64,000 nucleotides of DNA, from the NCBI GenBank assembly GCA_964651435.1, contig CAZYVU010000012.1, positions 1 through 64,000 on the forward strand, in the 5' to 3' direction. Shown here one piece after another: positions 52,525-61,391 of this stretch. The DNA comes from CAZYVU01 sp964651435. Lineage in GTDB: Bacteria > Desulfobacterota > Syntrophorhabdia > Syntrophorhabdales > CAYQXL01. Under the pieces are notes generated by a model that saw only the letters and a list, made by a program, of their open reading frames with translations, did no database searches and was not told the DNA's origin. The position numbers and the translations under genes were made by a program. Each line of letters starts with the position of its first letter. The stretch's first letter is position 1.

Positions 52525-54120
52525 CTACTTGAATGCCGCCTTGCGGCAATTATAGGACGCATGGCCACCCGCCGACAGGTACCCGGATGCCTCGAGCATG
52601 AGCTGTCCGGTCGGGCTCTCGATGCGGATGTAACCCCAATCCCTTTTGCCCACCTGGGCGGTGTCCATGAACTTGAAGAAGACCTTGTAGCCCGGCATAA
52701 TGAAGTTATATTTGCCGATGCCTGCGCCTTCGATGGTATCGAAGGGAATGTTTCGGGTTCCGTTCACGTAGTCGGGATTGTCGCTGCAGAAAGACTGGGT
52801 CAGTTCGGTCAGCGTGAAGCGGTTGTTTGCGCCCCACTGGACCGTCAGGACGTTGGGCTTCGCCTCGTAGTCGCAGTGCAGGTTAATGGCGTAGTCCACG
52901 AACATGGTCTTCTTGGTAGGCGCATACTTGCCCCAGAGCTTACCGCCGCCGCCCATGGTGCAGCATTCACAGCCGGGAACGGGCGGGTGAAAGAGCTTGT
53001 TGGCCAAAAACTGCCATACCAGGTTGTACGACTCCTGTGGAATCGTCACCGGGGGGGTATTCACATTCCACGTATGGTAGCCCATGGACTGAATAATGCC
53101 TTTTCCGCGAGGGAAGTAGAAGTTGGCGTAGGCATGAATGCTAACGGGCAGTAAGGTGTAGGGGTCTAATGCCGGATACTGGAGGCTGTCCAGGAGCGTG
53201 GTACCCTGGAACGGCGAGGGGGTGTCGGACACCATGGCACCGTAGCTCTCCGTGTAGATCGGAACGCTGAGAGGACCGGAATACTGGCCTATGAAGGTTG
53301 CTTCCGGATGGACCGTGAACGGGTACGTGGTGTCGACCGCTGCGTTGTTGTAAATGTACATCCAGCCCTGAACGTCCAGGAAGGTCCACACCAGATCGTA
53401 CTGGCTGATGTCCGTGTAGATAAGCTCTCCGCCTCTCTCAGAAACGAACTCCTCGAAAAAGGGGCTCATGAGGGGCGTAAAAGGCGGGTCAATGTATCCC
53501 TCCCAGCCGGAGCAATCGTCCACCACTACCCCGTAGCTGAAGAGCATCGCCGGGTTCGTCTGAACCTGGGCGGTGGTGGCAACCTCGTAGCCGGTGCCGT
53601 AGGGTATTCCCATCTGGTTGAGAAGAAGATCCGTCTTGTCATAGAGTCGCTGGAGCGGCGGTGATACTTCATCGGTGGGCTGGATAACCAGGATTTTCGG
53701 CACCAGGCTTACGCGTACAACCTCGTTCCAGGTGAAGGCGGCCGTAAGGGTGTCCCACTCAACTGTAGGAAACGCGGCCAGAACGTCTGCAGGGATGGGA
53801 GACAGGACGACGAAGGGGCCGCCTCTGTAATAGCATCCGCCGGGACAGAAGTCGGTGAACAGAAGGGCGTTGCCTGCGTCCGCAGGAAGGGACTCATCCT
53901 CCACAATGCGGAAAAAGGTTATGCCCTTCCGCGACAACATGTGAAGGAGTCCGTAAACCTTTACATCCAGCGCCCCGGCATCGTACTGTTTATCATCGAC
54001 AGGGATGACGACGGCGCCGACGGGAAACGTGCGGCTCTCAAAGCTGTCTGCTGCCAACGCCGAGCCTGCACACAAAACCATCAGGAATAAGCCTATGACG
54101 AAAATGCCTACCTTTTTCAT
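52525..54120 (-). CDS. Secreted two-domain protein of unknown function (short paralogue)
   Basis: A 531-residue protein with a Sec signal peptide (1-23, cleavage after AGSALA). Residues about 28-380 form a domain shared with the neighbour at 54279: FESRTFPVGAVVIPVDDK, GITFFRIV, LVIQPTDE and VVVDDCSGW, reminiscent of a class-I-amidotransferase-like fold, but this is only an impression. The C-terminal ~140 residues start at a Cys-rich CECCTMGGGGKLWGKY and continue as a beta-rich domain (FDTIEGAGIGKYNFIMPGYK) resembling post-COAP-1 domains. It should be exported to the periplasm or outside. It has its own promoter region and terminator. Confidence 0.8.
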   Translation of the reverse strand: MKKVGIFVIGLFLMVLCAGSALAADSFESRTFPVGAVVIPVDDKQYDAGALDVKVYGLLHMLSRKGITFFRIVEDESLPADAGNALLFTDFCPGGCYYRGGPFVVLSPIPADVLAAFPTVEWDTLTAAFTWNEVVRVSLVPKILVIQPTDEVSPPLQRLYDKTDLLLNQMGIPYGTGYEVATTAQVQTNPAMLFSYGVVVDDCSGWEGYIDPPFTPLMSPFFEEFVSERGGELIYTDISQYDLVWTFLDVQGWMYIYNNAAVDTTYPFTVHPEATFIGQYSGPLSVPIYTESYGAMVSDTPSPFQGTTLLDSLQYPALDPYTLLPVSIHAYANFYFPRGKGIIQSMGYHTWNVNTPPVTIPQESYNLVWQFLANKLFHPPVPGCECCTMGGGGKLWGKYAPTKKTMFVDYAINLHCDYEAKPNVLTVQWGANNRFTLTELTQSFCSDNPDYVNGTRNIPFDTIEGAGIGKYNFIMPGYKVFFKFMDTAQVGKRDWGYIRIESPTGQLMLEASGYLSAGGHASYNCRKAAFK

Positions 54121-54222
54121 TCTTTTCCCCCTAATTTAGCATTAATATCCCCGTTCACCAAAGGGAACATAAAACACTACCTATAATCCTTATCTATTAT
54201 GAGAAAATTTGCAAGCTTTTTT

Positions 54223-54257
54223 TTAAAAAAATTGGGGAGGCACGCTTGTGCCTCCCC
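54223..54257 (-). terminator. Terminator of the Ig-repeat secreted-protein gene
   Basis: Perfect 10-bp stem GGGGAGGCAC (54234-54243) / GTGCCTCCCC (54248-54257), loop GCTT, followed on the minus strand by AATTTTTTT, 22 bp after the stop codon at 54279. Confidence 0.85.
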
Positions 54258-54278
54258 TGGAAGCCTCTGCAAAGGGTC

Positions 54279-56744
54279 TTATTGGCCGTGCGCCGCGTTG
54301 CCGCCGACGACGACGGGACCGGACGCCTCGAGCACCTTGTTGTTCATCGCATCGTAAATCGTGATCGAGAAGGTGTCGCGTATGCCCACACCGCTTGCCG
54401 ATATGTCGGTGAGCGTCCACTCGGCACGGTAGCCGGGCCAGTAGTTGAGTGTGCCTGTGCCCGAGCCCTGGAGCGTGTCGAAACCGGCCCCGCCATAGTT
54501 CCGGTAGGCGGGATTATCGGTGCAGGCAACACTTGTCATATCAGTAAGGCGGAAGTTCCTCGTGATTCCGCTCGGTTTATCGTACCAGACCACGTTCAGC
54601 CAGTTTGGCTTCTTTGTGCGATCGCAATGGAGCAGGAAGCCGAAATCGATGAGCATACTTCTGTTGGGTGCCATGAAGATGCCGTAAAGCTTTCCGCCGC
54701 CGTTCATGTAACAGTTGACGCAGGGCGGTCTGGGATTGACAGTGACGGTGACGGGGCAGGAGGCTGATCCACCCGGCCCGGTGAGATCAAGGACGTAGGT
54801 AGTCGTGGAGGCCGGTGAAACGATTTTGCTTCCGCCCGGAAGTGCTACGGCGCTGCCATCAGGCGTTATCTTCGCCGTTGTTGCGTTGCTCGTATTCCAT
54901 GCGAGGGTCGATGAATCGCCCTCAAAGATTTCGCCCGGAGTTGCCGTAAAGGAGAGACATTCCGGCGGCTGATAGACCGTCACCGTGGCGGGGCAGACTG
55001 CCGTTCCTGCGGGGCCGACGACGGTAAAGGTATAGGTCGTCGTCGTCAGCGGCGCAACGAGCCCGCTTCCGTTAGCCGGCACCGATCCGATGCCCGGCGA
55101 TATGTTCCAGCTTGTGCCGTTTGTTGATGTCCAGGTAAGAAGCGATGATTGGCCCCTGGGCATTGCAGTCGGATCGGCTGTCAGTGTGCAGGTGGGAGGT
55201 GCGTTGACGGTAACCGTGGCGGGACAGACGGCGGGCGTCGTCCCGGGTGCGCCCGTAACGGTCAAGGTGTAGGTCGTCGTTGAGGCTGGCGACACGGAGG
55301 TGGACCCATTCAGAGGCACGGAACCGGGCGTCGGCGTAATTGCTGCGCTGACCCCGTTTGTCGACGTCCAGGTCAATGTGGAGGAGCCGCCGGGGTTGAT
55401 GGTACCGGGGTTTGCCTGGAGCGAGCACGTCGGGTTCACGTCGCGAACCTCTACGTTTGCGTGACACGTAGCCGTCCCATCAGGGCCGTAGACCGTCATG
55501 GTATAGTATGTTGTGGCCGTCGGCGATACGGAGGTGGAGCCTCCGCCGACGGGTGTCACCGACCCTACTCCGTGATCGATGACGGCGCTGGTGGCATTTG
55601 TCGATGTCCACGTCAGGGTAGATGAGCTGCCTTTATCGATTACTGTCGGATTGGCCGACAAGGTACAGCTCGGAGGGGTAATCTGCTGTTTCAGAATGAA
55701 GTTGTCGGCAAGGAGCATGGTGAGTACCGTTCTGTCGGCGACGTCGGGTTGCTCTTGAGGGTTTACGTGGTAGGCATAGCCCTCGACAAGGCCCTTACCG
55801 AAAGGCCAGTACGCGGCAGCAATGCGGTATGCCGGCGGAATGCCATAGGCATTTGAGAACATGAGCGTCCGGACGATCGTCGGCTGCAAATTCTGAACCA
55901 TGGTGTAGCCTTTTACTTTTGTCCAAACACCGACCGGGTTCGGGCCGTAAAACTGGCTGAGACTTTCACCCTTTCCCGGTTCAAGTGAATAAGGATCAAC
56001 ATCAATGGTAAAGGGCCAGGTAGCCTCAGTATTCGGTCCGATGGTCACAAAACCGGGAAAAGCGGCAACCATGTCCTTCAAGGCTATGTCTGTAAACTTG
56101 ATCTTGGCGCCTTCGACCTCAACCTTCGCCCGCATGTAATCAATGACGTTCTGAGGTATCTCCCACGGATAACCTCCGAATCCCGGGCAATCGTCTATAA
56201 TGAGGTCGTAGGAATCCATGATCGTGGGGTCGGCCGCTACGGTCATGTTGTAGGCCCAGTCATAGTCGACCTTCATGGCAGTCAACTCATTCTGGATCAT
56301 GCCGTAATCTATTTCCTGATTCTTAATGAGAAAGATTTTCGGCGCTGTGACGGCCCCAAGGACCATGTCCGAGGAGAAAGCCTCGGTGAGGGTCTGAACG
56401 GAGGGCATGACGCCGGGATACATGGCCTGCACGACCAGTGGAATGGCCCCCTCAACAAGGGCCGGTCCACCGGCAAAAGAGGTGCCGCCAGGATAGAGGT
56501 TTGTCTTCATCACCGCAGGGCCCGGGGGCTGGATGATCCTGTAGTAGGTGACGCCTTGCTTGTTCAGGTTGTACAGCATGCCGAGGGCGTTTATTCTCTC
56601 GGCGAGAGGCATCTTGTCGTCGAGTGGAATGACAAGCGTGCCTACGGGAAAGGTGCGTGACTGAAGAAAGTCAATCCCCGCCTGGGCCGTACCGGCACAA
56701 AGTACGACCAGACAAAGGGCTACAACCCATATACATCGTTTCAT
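54279..56744 (-). CDS. Secreted multidomain protein with four Ig-like repeats (long paralogue)
   Basis: An 821-residue exported protein, start at ATG 56744 after AAGGGGG. The codons farther upstream lack a ribosome-binding site. Signal peptide 1-22 (CAGTAQA). Residues about 25-350 are homologous to the N-terminal domain of the 52525 protein (LQSRTFPVGTLVIPLDDK, GVTYYRII, LIIDDCPGFGG). Residues about 357-670 are four ~78-residue Ig/PKD-like repeats. The C-terminal ~140 residues (NCYMNGGGKLYGIF, FDTLQGSGTGTLNYWPGY) match the C-terminal domain of the paralogue. The repeats look like a spacer or carbohydrate/protein-binding stalk inserted between the two shared domains. Confidence 0.82.
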   Translation of the reverse strand: MKRCIWVVALCLVVLCAGTAQAGIDFLQSRTFPVGTLVIPLDDKMPLAERINALGMLYNLNKQGVTYYRIIQPPGPAVMKTNLYPGGTSFAGGPALVEGAIPLVVQAMYPGVMPSVQTLTEAFSSDMVLGAVTAPKIFLIKNQEIDYGMIQNELTAMKVDYDWAYNMTVAADPTIMDSYDLIIDDCPGFGGYPWEIPQNVIDYMRAKVEVEGAKIKFTDIALKDMVAAFPGFVTIGPNTEATWPFTIDVDPYSLEPGKGESLSQFYGPNPVGVWTKVKGYTMVQNLQPTIVRTLMFSNAYGIPPAYRIAAAYWPFGKGLVEGYAYHVNPQEQPDVADRTVLTMLLADNFILKQQITPPSCTLSANPTVIDKGSSSTLTWTSTNATSAVIDHGVGSVTPVGGGSTSVSPTATTYYTMTVYGPDGTATCHANVEVRDVNPTCSLQANPGTINPGGSSTLTWTSTNGVSAAITPTPGSVPLNGSTSVSPASTTTYTLTVTGAPGTTPAVCPATVTVNAPPTCTLTADPTAMPRGQSSLLTWTSTNGTSWNISPGIGSVPANGSGLVAPLTTTTYTFTVVGPAGTAVCPATVTVYQPPECLSFTATPGEIFEGDSSTLAWNTSNATTAKITPDGSAVALPGGSKIVSPASTTTYVLDLTGPGGSASCPVTVTVNPRPPCVNCYMNGGGKLYGIFMAPNRSMLIDFGFLLHCDRTKKPNWLNVVWYDKPSGITRNFRLTDMTSVACTDNPAYRNYGGAGFDTLQGSGTGTLNYWPGYRAEWTLTDISASGVGIRDTFSITIYDAMNNKVLEASGPVVVGGNAAHGQ
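54735..55680 (-). repeat. Four tandem Ig-like domain repeats (protein-level)
   Basis: Four consecutive units of about 78 codons each contain C-(S/T)-x-(A/T)-x-P near the start, S-S-T-L-(T/A)-W-x-(S/T)-(S/T)-N in the middle and a TTTYTLTVTGPxGT-x-(T/S)-C-P-A-(T)-V-TV end. The DNA is diverged between units, so the duplication is old. Confidence 0.85.
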
Positions 56745-56940
56745 GACTGTTCCCCCTTTCAGAGCTCTTTTACATTGATTTTTACAATATCCCAAGCCAA
56801 GCCGACAGTTACATTCCTTAATTTTATCCATTGCGGCGAGTTTTGCAAGGCTTTTCTACGGGCGCGAAAAAAAAGCCGTTCGTCGTAAGGGGTCCATTGG
56901 GGAAAAGGCTTTTTGTGGCGCCCTCTTTGCGTAATGGACG

Positions 56941-57633
56941 TCAGGAGAGAAGCCTGCCGCCTTCGGCGAGAGCCTTCATGGCCTCCCGGTCGAGAATGGC
57001 AATCTTCCGCCCCTCGATGCGCAGGAGTCCTTGACCGACCATCCTGGAGAGAATCCTTGATAAAGTCTCGGGGATGGTACCGAGGAGGCTGGCCAACTGA
57101 CCCTTTGTAATGTCGAGGTCTACCGTCCCTCCGGTCGATTTCCGGCTTTCGGCGAGGTAGAGCATGAAGGCAGCAAGCCGCTGTGGCACCTCCTTCAGGG
57201 AAAGATGCTCCACAAGAACCGTAAACTGTTTGAGGCGGCGCGACAAGATGGCAAGCATGTTCATGGAGAGAGACGGGTCCTCGCGAATAAGGGAGATGAA
57301 CGCCTCGCGGGGGAGAAAGAGGATCTCTGTTTCCTGCAGCGCCTCGGCGTGTGCGGGAAATGACGTGCCCTCGAAGACGGGCACCTCCCCAAAGGGCTCA
57401 CCCTTCTCGATGATGTGGAGGATCTGTTCCTTCCCCTCCTGTCCCAATTTGAATACCTTGACCCGACCCTTGAGCACAACGAAGAACCCCCGGGCCGACT
57501 CACCCTCGGAGAAGATCAGCTCCCCCCGTTGGAAGCGCTTTCGGACAGCCGGCGCTGCCAGCCTCGTCCGCTGCAATTTGGGAAGCCCGCCGAAAAGAGG
57601 TATCTGATCTATCAGTTCCTCCAGTCTTGCCAA
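56941..57633 (-). CDS. Crp/Fnr-family transcriptional regulator (no cysteines)
   Basis: A 230-residue regulator: cyclic-nucleotide-binding-like sensor domain (about 13-125, GELIFSEGESARGFFVVLKGRVKVFK, GEPFGEVPVFEG), dimer helix, and a C-terminal winged helix-turn-helix (about 165-215, KGQLASLLGTIPETLSRILSRMVGQG). It has no cysteine, so it is not an Fe-S (FNR-type) sensor. The GEVPVF pocket lacks the Arg-Ser pair for cAMP. A Dnr-like haem or other ligand is possible. Start TTG at 57633 with GGAGGGG upstream. Isolated gene, divergent from purE. Confidence 0.9.
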   Translation of the reverse strand: MARLEELIDQIPLFGGLPKLQRTRLAAPAVRKRFQRGELIFSEGESARGFFVVLKGRVKVFKLGQEGKEQILHIIEKGEPFGEVPVFEGTSFPAHAEALQETEILFLPREAFISLIREDPSLSMNMLAILSRRLKQFTVLVEHLSLKEVPQRLAAFMLYLAESRKSTGGTVDLDITKGQLASLLGTIPETLSRILSRMVGQGLLRIEGRKIAILDREAMKALAEGGRLLS

Positions 57634-57939
57634 CTATGTCCCCTCCATGGCTGCAAGCCAATGTCAATCTAAATGGTCCCCCGCAGCGTGCCGCGGGGGA
57701 GGCTCAGGTCCCCGTGGACCACGCCGTTCATTCTATCCCGCTTTTCCATCTTTGTGCAATGCGCGTCTTCGGTGCCGACACTATCGTCCCTCTCGACCCT
57801 GAAGCCTCGAACTGTCGCCGCGGTCCATACCGTGCCGGATCGCGGTCATGCTCAGGGGATAAAGTTCCCGTGGCAATGGCCGGCTCTTTTGTGTATGATA
57901 ATGGCCTATCCCATACCCTTGCGCCTAAGGAGGATTTAC
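57634..57939. other. 306-bp intergenic region between crp-like gene and purE
   Basis: No credible ORF. It contains a perfect 8-bp hairpin TCCCCCGC (57677-57684) / GCGGGGGA (57693-57700) with an 8-nt loop and, 6 bp later, GGTCC-CCGT-GGACC (57707-57720). Neither is followed by a T run. A TATGATAAT sequence at 57894-57902 is a candidate -10 for purE, with a poor -35. Confidence 0.4.
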
Positions 57940-58440
57940 ATGCCCGCGCCCCGCATCCTCATCCTTTTGGGAAGCGACTCCGACCTCCCTTCCATGGAGA
58001 AGGGCCTCAGGTTTCTCCGGGACCAGAGCGTTGACTTTGTTGTCGACATCTCGTCGGCACACCGGAACCCCGAGAAAACGGTGGAGTATGCCAGAACCGC
58101 CCGCGACAGGGGGTTTGAGGTCATCATCGCCATGGCGGGCATGGCCGCCCATCTGCCTGGGATCATAGCCGCCCACACGACGCTGCCGGTCATCGGTGTA
58201 CCCGGTGGGGGAGGCCCTTTGCGGGGCGTAGATGCCCTGCTCTCCATTGTCCAGATGCCGCCGGGGGTCCCTGTTGCCGCTGTGGGCATCGATGCGGCGA
58301 AGAATGCGGCAATCCTGGCCTGCCAGATACTTTCCATTAAGGATCAACGGCTGCGGCAGGTTGTGGAGAAGCTGAAGGCGGACCTCAGGGAGGAGAACGA
58401 GGAGAAGTCTCGGAACCTAAACGGCGGGCCGACGGATTGA
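57940..58440 (+). CDS. purE: N5-carboxyaminoimidazole ribonucleotide mutase PurE
   Basis: Purine biosynthesis step converting N5-CAIR to CAIR. The 166-residue length is standard. The substrate-binding LLGSDSDLPSM (residues 8-18), VDISSAHRNPEKT with catalytic His, and IAMAGMAAHLPGIIAAHTTLPVIGVP are diagnostic of class I PurE. The ATG at 57940 follows TAAGGAGG, so the longer open frame upstream is not used. No purK is adjacent. Confidence 0.95.
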   Translation: MPAPRILILLGSDSDLPSMEKGLRFLRDQSVDFVVDISSAHRNPEKTVEYARTARDRGFEVIIAMAGMAAHLPGIIAAHTTLPVIGVPGGGGPLRGVDALLSIVQMPPGVPVAAVGIDAAKNAAILACQILSIKDQRLRQVVEKLKADLREENEEKSRNLNGGPTD

Positions 58441-58471
58441 CAACAAAAAACCCTTCTGGTACTTTTTTACG

Positions 58472-59452
58472 GTGCTGAACGCCATAACCGATATTGAAGG
58501 CATCAAGATCGGCCACGCTTCCGACGTGGTCGGATACACGGGCTGCACTGTAATCCTCGTGGAGAACGGTGCCGTTTGCGGCCTCGATGTCAGGGGCAGC
58601 GCTTCGGGCACCCGTCAGGTAGACGCGCTCAACCTCAGCCATATCGTAGAGGAGGTCCATGCCGTTCTTCTTTCGGGGGGGAGTTCTTTCGGCCTCGATG
58701 CAGCCACCGGTGTGGTGCGCTATTTAGAGGAGAGGAACGTCGGTTTCGATGTTGGTCTAGCAAGGATCCCCATAGTTCCGACAGCCGTCATTTTCGACCT
58801 GTTTTTCGGTAACCCAAGGACGCGTCCAACGCCGGACATGGGATACGAGGCATGTTGCAACGCCTCCGAGTCCGTTGCGGAAGGAAGTGTCGGCGCCGGT
58901 ACGGGGGCAACGGTAGGAAAGCTGTTCGAGCTCTCCAGGGCCATGAAGGGCGGCGTCGGAACGAGCAGTATCGTCCTGCCCGACGGGCTCGCCGTCGGTG
59001 CCCTTGCCGTCGTCAATGCCTTTGGAGACATTCTGGACAATTTTACCGGACGAATCATTGCGGGTCTCCGTTCGGCCGATGACAGCCTCGACTTTGCCAA
59101 TACGGTCACCTGCCTCAAGCAGGGTTATAGAAAGAAGCAGTTCGGCATGGTCAACACGACGTTGGCCGTCGTGGCCACCAACGCGCGGTTCAACAAGCGG
59201 GAGGTCACCAAGGTGGCACAGATGGCCCAGGGCGGCCTCGTCAAGACCATCAGCCCTGTTCATACGACTTTTGATGGCGACCTCGTTTTTGCCCTTGCCA
59301 CGGGCAAGTATGAGGCAGACGTGAATAATGTGGGCGTTCTTGGTGAGTTTGTCGTAGCAGAGGCGATCAAGAGGGCGGTGAAGAAGGCGGACGGTTTTGG
59401 CATTATCCCCGCTTTCCGCGACTTCAGCAGGGGCTGGAAGACGAGCCGCTGA
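58472..59452 (+). CDS. P1 (DmpA/S58) family aminopeptidase-like protein
   Basis: A 326-residue Ntn-hydrolase-fold protein of the DmpA family, which self-cleaves to expose a nucleophilic Ser. Family features: NAITDIEGIKIGHASD and GCTVILVENGAVCGLDVRG at the start, SGGSSFGLDAATGVVRYLEE, VGAGTGATVGKL and GGVGTSSIVLPDG, the last including the predicted cleavage/nucleophile region before Ser. Starts at GTG 58472 without a visible ribosome-binding site, 31 bp after purE, so translation may depend on read-through reinitiation. Confidence 0.9.
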   Translation: MLNAITDIEGIKIGHASDVVGYTGCTVILVENGAVCGLDVRGSASGTRQVDALNLSHIVEEVHAVLLSGGSSFGLDAATGVVRYLEERNVGFDVGLARIPIVPTAVIFDLFFGNPRTRPTPDMGYEACCNASESVAEGSVGAGTGATVGKLFELSRAMKGGVGTSSIVLPDGLAVGALAVVNAFGDILDNFTGRIIAGLRSADDSLDFANTVTCLKQGYRKKQFGMVNTTLAVVATNARFNKREVTKVAQMAQGGLVKTISPVHTTFDGDLVFALATGKYEADVNNVGVLGEFVVAEAIKRAVKKADGFGIIPAFRDFSRGWKTSR

Positions 59453-59508
59453 CGCATGCCGACGGCATACCCGTCACGGTTACCATCGGAAAAGGAGTCT
59501 ATAAGGTT

Positions 59509-60276
59509 ATGGTGAAAAGAGCAGAGGGGCCGGAAGGATTTCGGAAGGTGGCATCTCTGATGCAGGAGAAGGGAAGGGTTGTTGCCTTCACGGGCGCGGG
59601 CATATCAGTGGAGAGCGGCATTCCCGCCTTCCGGGGCGGACAGGGGCTGTGGGAAAAGTACGATCCGATGGAGTATGCCCACATAAGCAGCTTTAACAGA
59701 AACCCGGAGAAGGTATGGGTGATGCTGAGGGAGATGTCGGCCCTCATTTTCGATGCCCGGCCAAATGCGGCCCATACGGCCCTTGGAGGGCTGGAGCAAA
59801 GGGGCCTCCTGAAATCGGTCATTACCCAGAACATCGACGGCCTCCACCATATTGCGGGGAATAGCGACGTCATCGAATACCACGGGAACCATCGCTCCCT
59901 GGTGTGCCTTGGCTGCTCCACCCGTGTGCCTTTGTCTGCCGAGGCGATCTCGGCGCACCCCTACCCGCGATGCGAACGATGCGGCCGGGCCCTGAAGCCG
60001 GACGTGGTCTTTTTCGGCGAAGGCATCCCGATGATGGAGATGGTGCGGGCAAGCGAGGCCGCCAGCACGTGCAACGTGATGGTCATTATCGGCACCTCCG
60101 GCGTCGTCTATCCTGCCGCGGAGATGCCCTATGTGGCAAAATCGAACGGCGCCGCCATCGTCGAAATCAACGTGTCCCCGACCCCCTTCACCGAGTCCAT
60201 ATCAGATTATTATTTCGAAGGCTCGGCGGCCCAGGTCCTGCCCGAAATCCTGGCGTACCTGGACGGACCACATTGA
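59509..60276 (+). CDS. cobB: NAD-dependent protein deacylase (sirtuin, CobB-like)
   Basis: A 255-residue Sir2 enzyme removing acyl groups from lysine with NAD+. NAD site FTGAGISVESGIPAFRG (about residues 29-45), TQNIDGLHHIAG, catalytic His in EYHGNHRS, and zinc cysteines CLGC and CERC (about 137-163). GTSGVVYPAA and VEINVSP complete the family pattern. The ATG at 59509 overlaps no gene, but the stop overlaps the next start (TGATG). Confidence 0.95.
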   Translation: MVKRAEGPEGFRKVASLMQEKGRVVAFTGAGISVESGIPAFRGGQGLWEKYDPMEYAHISSFNRNPEKVWVMLREMSALIFDARPNAAHTALGGLEQRGLLKSVITQNIDGLHHIAGNSDVIEYHGNHRSLVCLGCSTRVPLSAEAISAHPYPRCERCGRALKPDVVFFGEGIPMMEMVRASEAASTCNVMVIIGTSGVVYPAAEMPYVAKSNGAAIVEINVSPTPFTESISDYYFEGSAAQVLPEILAYLDGPH

Positions 60277-61391
60277 TGCGCTCCAGCCACACCTCCGAAC
60301 CTCCGAACGTTTTGGTCGAACGCCTCTATTGCATTATCATGGCCGGCGGAAGGGGCGAGCGTTTCTGGCCCCTGAGCACGGACAGGGCGCCCAAGCCTTT
60401 TGTGAGGCTTGGCGGCGACCTGACGATGATTCAGCAGACCGTCCGCCGGGCCCTTAGGCTGGTGCCGAAGGAGCACATACTCATAGTCCTGGCCCGGGAG
60501 CACGAGGCCGTTGCCAGGAAGCAACTGCCTGAACTGGGTGACGACAACTTTCTCGTTGAGCCTATGGGCAGGGACACGGCACCGTGCATAGCCTTCGCAT
60601 CGTCGGTTATCCGGCGCCGGGGCGGTGACGCAGTTGCCGTGGTGATGCCTGCCGATCACTACATTCCTGACGAGGACGCTTTCGCCGAGACGATTCGCGG
60701 AGCCGCTTTGTGGGCCGCCGACCATCCGCACTTGGTCACCGTAGGCATTGGGCCGACGAGACCGGAGACGGGATACGGATATATCAACGTGGCGGAGACA
60801 TTGGGAGGTGGCGGCGACAGCGGCATGCCCTGTTACAAGGTAGCCAGGTTTGTGGAGAAGCCGGACCGGCCTACAGCCGTGGAGTACCTGCAGGACGGGC
60901 GGTACTTCTGGAATGCCGGCATCTTTGTCTGGCGTGTCTCTGTGGTCCTCGAGGGCGTAAAGGCCCACATGCCGGAGCTTCACGATGCCCTTGCCATAGC
61001 CGTGGAGGCGTGGGGTCGCGGTGATGAGGGCCGCTTCGAAGAGGCATACAAGGGGCTGCCGAGGCAGTCAATAGATTACGGACTTATGGAAAAGGCCGAC
61101 AACATCGTCATGGTCCCCGCGCGGTTCCTGTGGGACGACGTAGGGACCTGGACGTCACTGGGCAGGGTCGCGGAAGGCGACGAGAACGGAAACCGGGTGT
61201 TTGGCGAAGCGATCTGCCGGGAAACCCGTAACTCCATCATATATGACGACGGCGTGGGCGTCGCAGTTCTCGGCATGGATGACGTCGTGGTAATCGCGAC
61301 GGCGAGCGGGGTGCTCGTGTGCCATGCAGATAAGGCCCAGGAGGTCCGTGAAGTAGCTCGCTTGGCCATGGCAAAGAAAAGCAACCGATGA
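60276..61391 (+). CDS. manC: Mannose-1-phosphate guanylyltransferase
   Basis: A 371-residue nucleotidyltransferase that makes GDP-mannose. IIMAGGRGERFWPLSTDRAPKPF (pyrophosphorylase signature with catalytic Arg/Lys) is near residue 25, VMPADHYI near 125, FVEKPDRPTAVEYL and YFWNAGIFVW near 200, and VPARFLWDDVGTW near 285. There is no C-terminal isomerase cupin, so it is the monofunctional form, and the separate cupin at 48939 could be a complement. The ATG at 60276 overlaps the sirtuin stop by one base. It overlaps comM by 4 bp. Confidence 0.93.
   Translation: MRSSHTSEPPNVLVERLYCIIMAGGRGERFWPLSTDRAPKPFVRLGGDLTMIQQTVRRALRLVPKEHILIVLAREHEAVARKQLPELGDDNFLVEPMGRDTAPCIAFASSVIRRRGGDAVAVVMPADHYIPDEDAFAETIRGAALWAADHPHLVTVGIGPTRPETGYGYINVAETLGGGGDSGMPCYKVARFVEKPDRPTAVEYLQDGRYFWNAGIFVWRVSVVLEGVKAHMPELHDALAIAVEAWGRGDEGRFEEAYKGLPRQSIDYGLMEKADNIVMVPARFLWDDVGTWTSLGRVAEGDENGNRVFGEAICRETRNSIIYDDGVGVAVLGMDDVVVIATASGVLVCHADKAQEVREVARLAMAKKSNR

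Noticed and set aside
54735..55680. CRISPR-like or recombinogenic repeat array
   Set aside because: The periodicity is at the protein level (about 78 codons), without identical short DNA repeats or spacers. These are Ig-like domains.
57677..57720. GC-rich hairpins as terminators upstream of purE
   Set aside because: Perfect stems but no T run on either strand, and the nearest genes diverge, so no transcript should end there.
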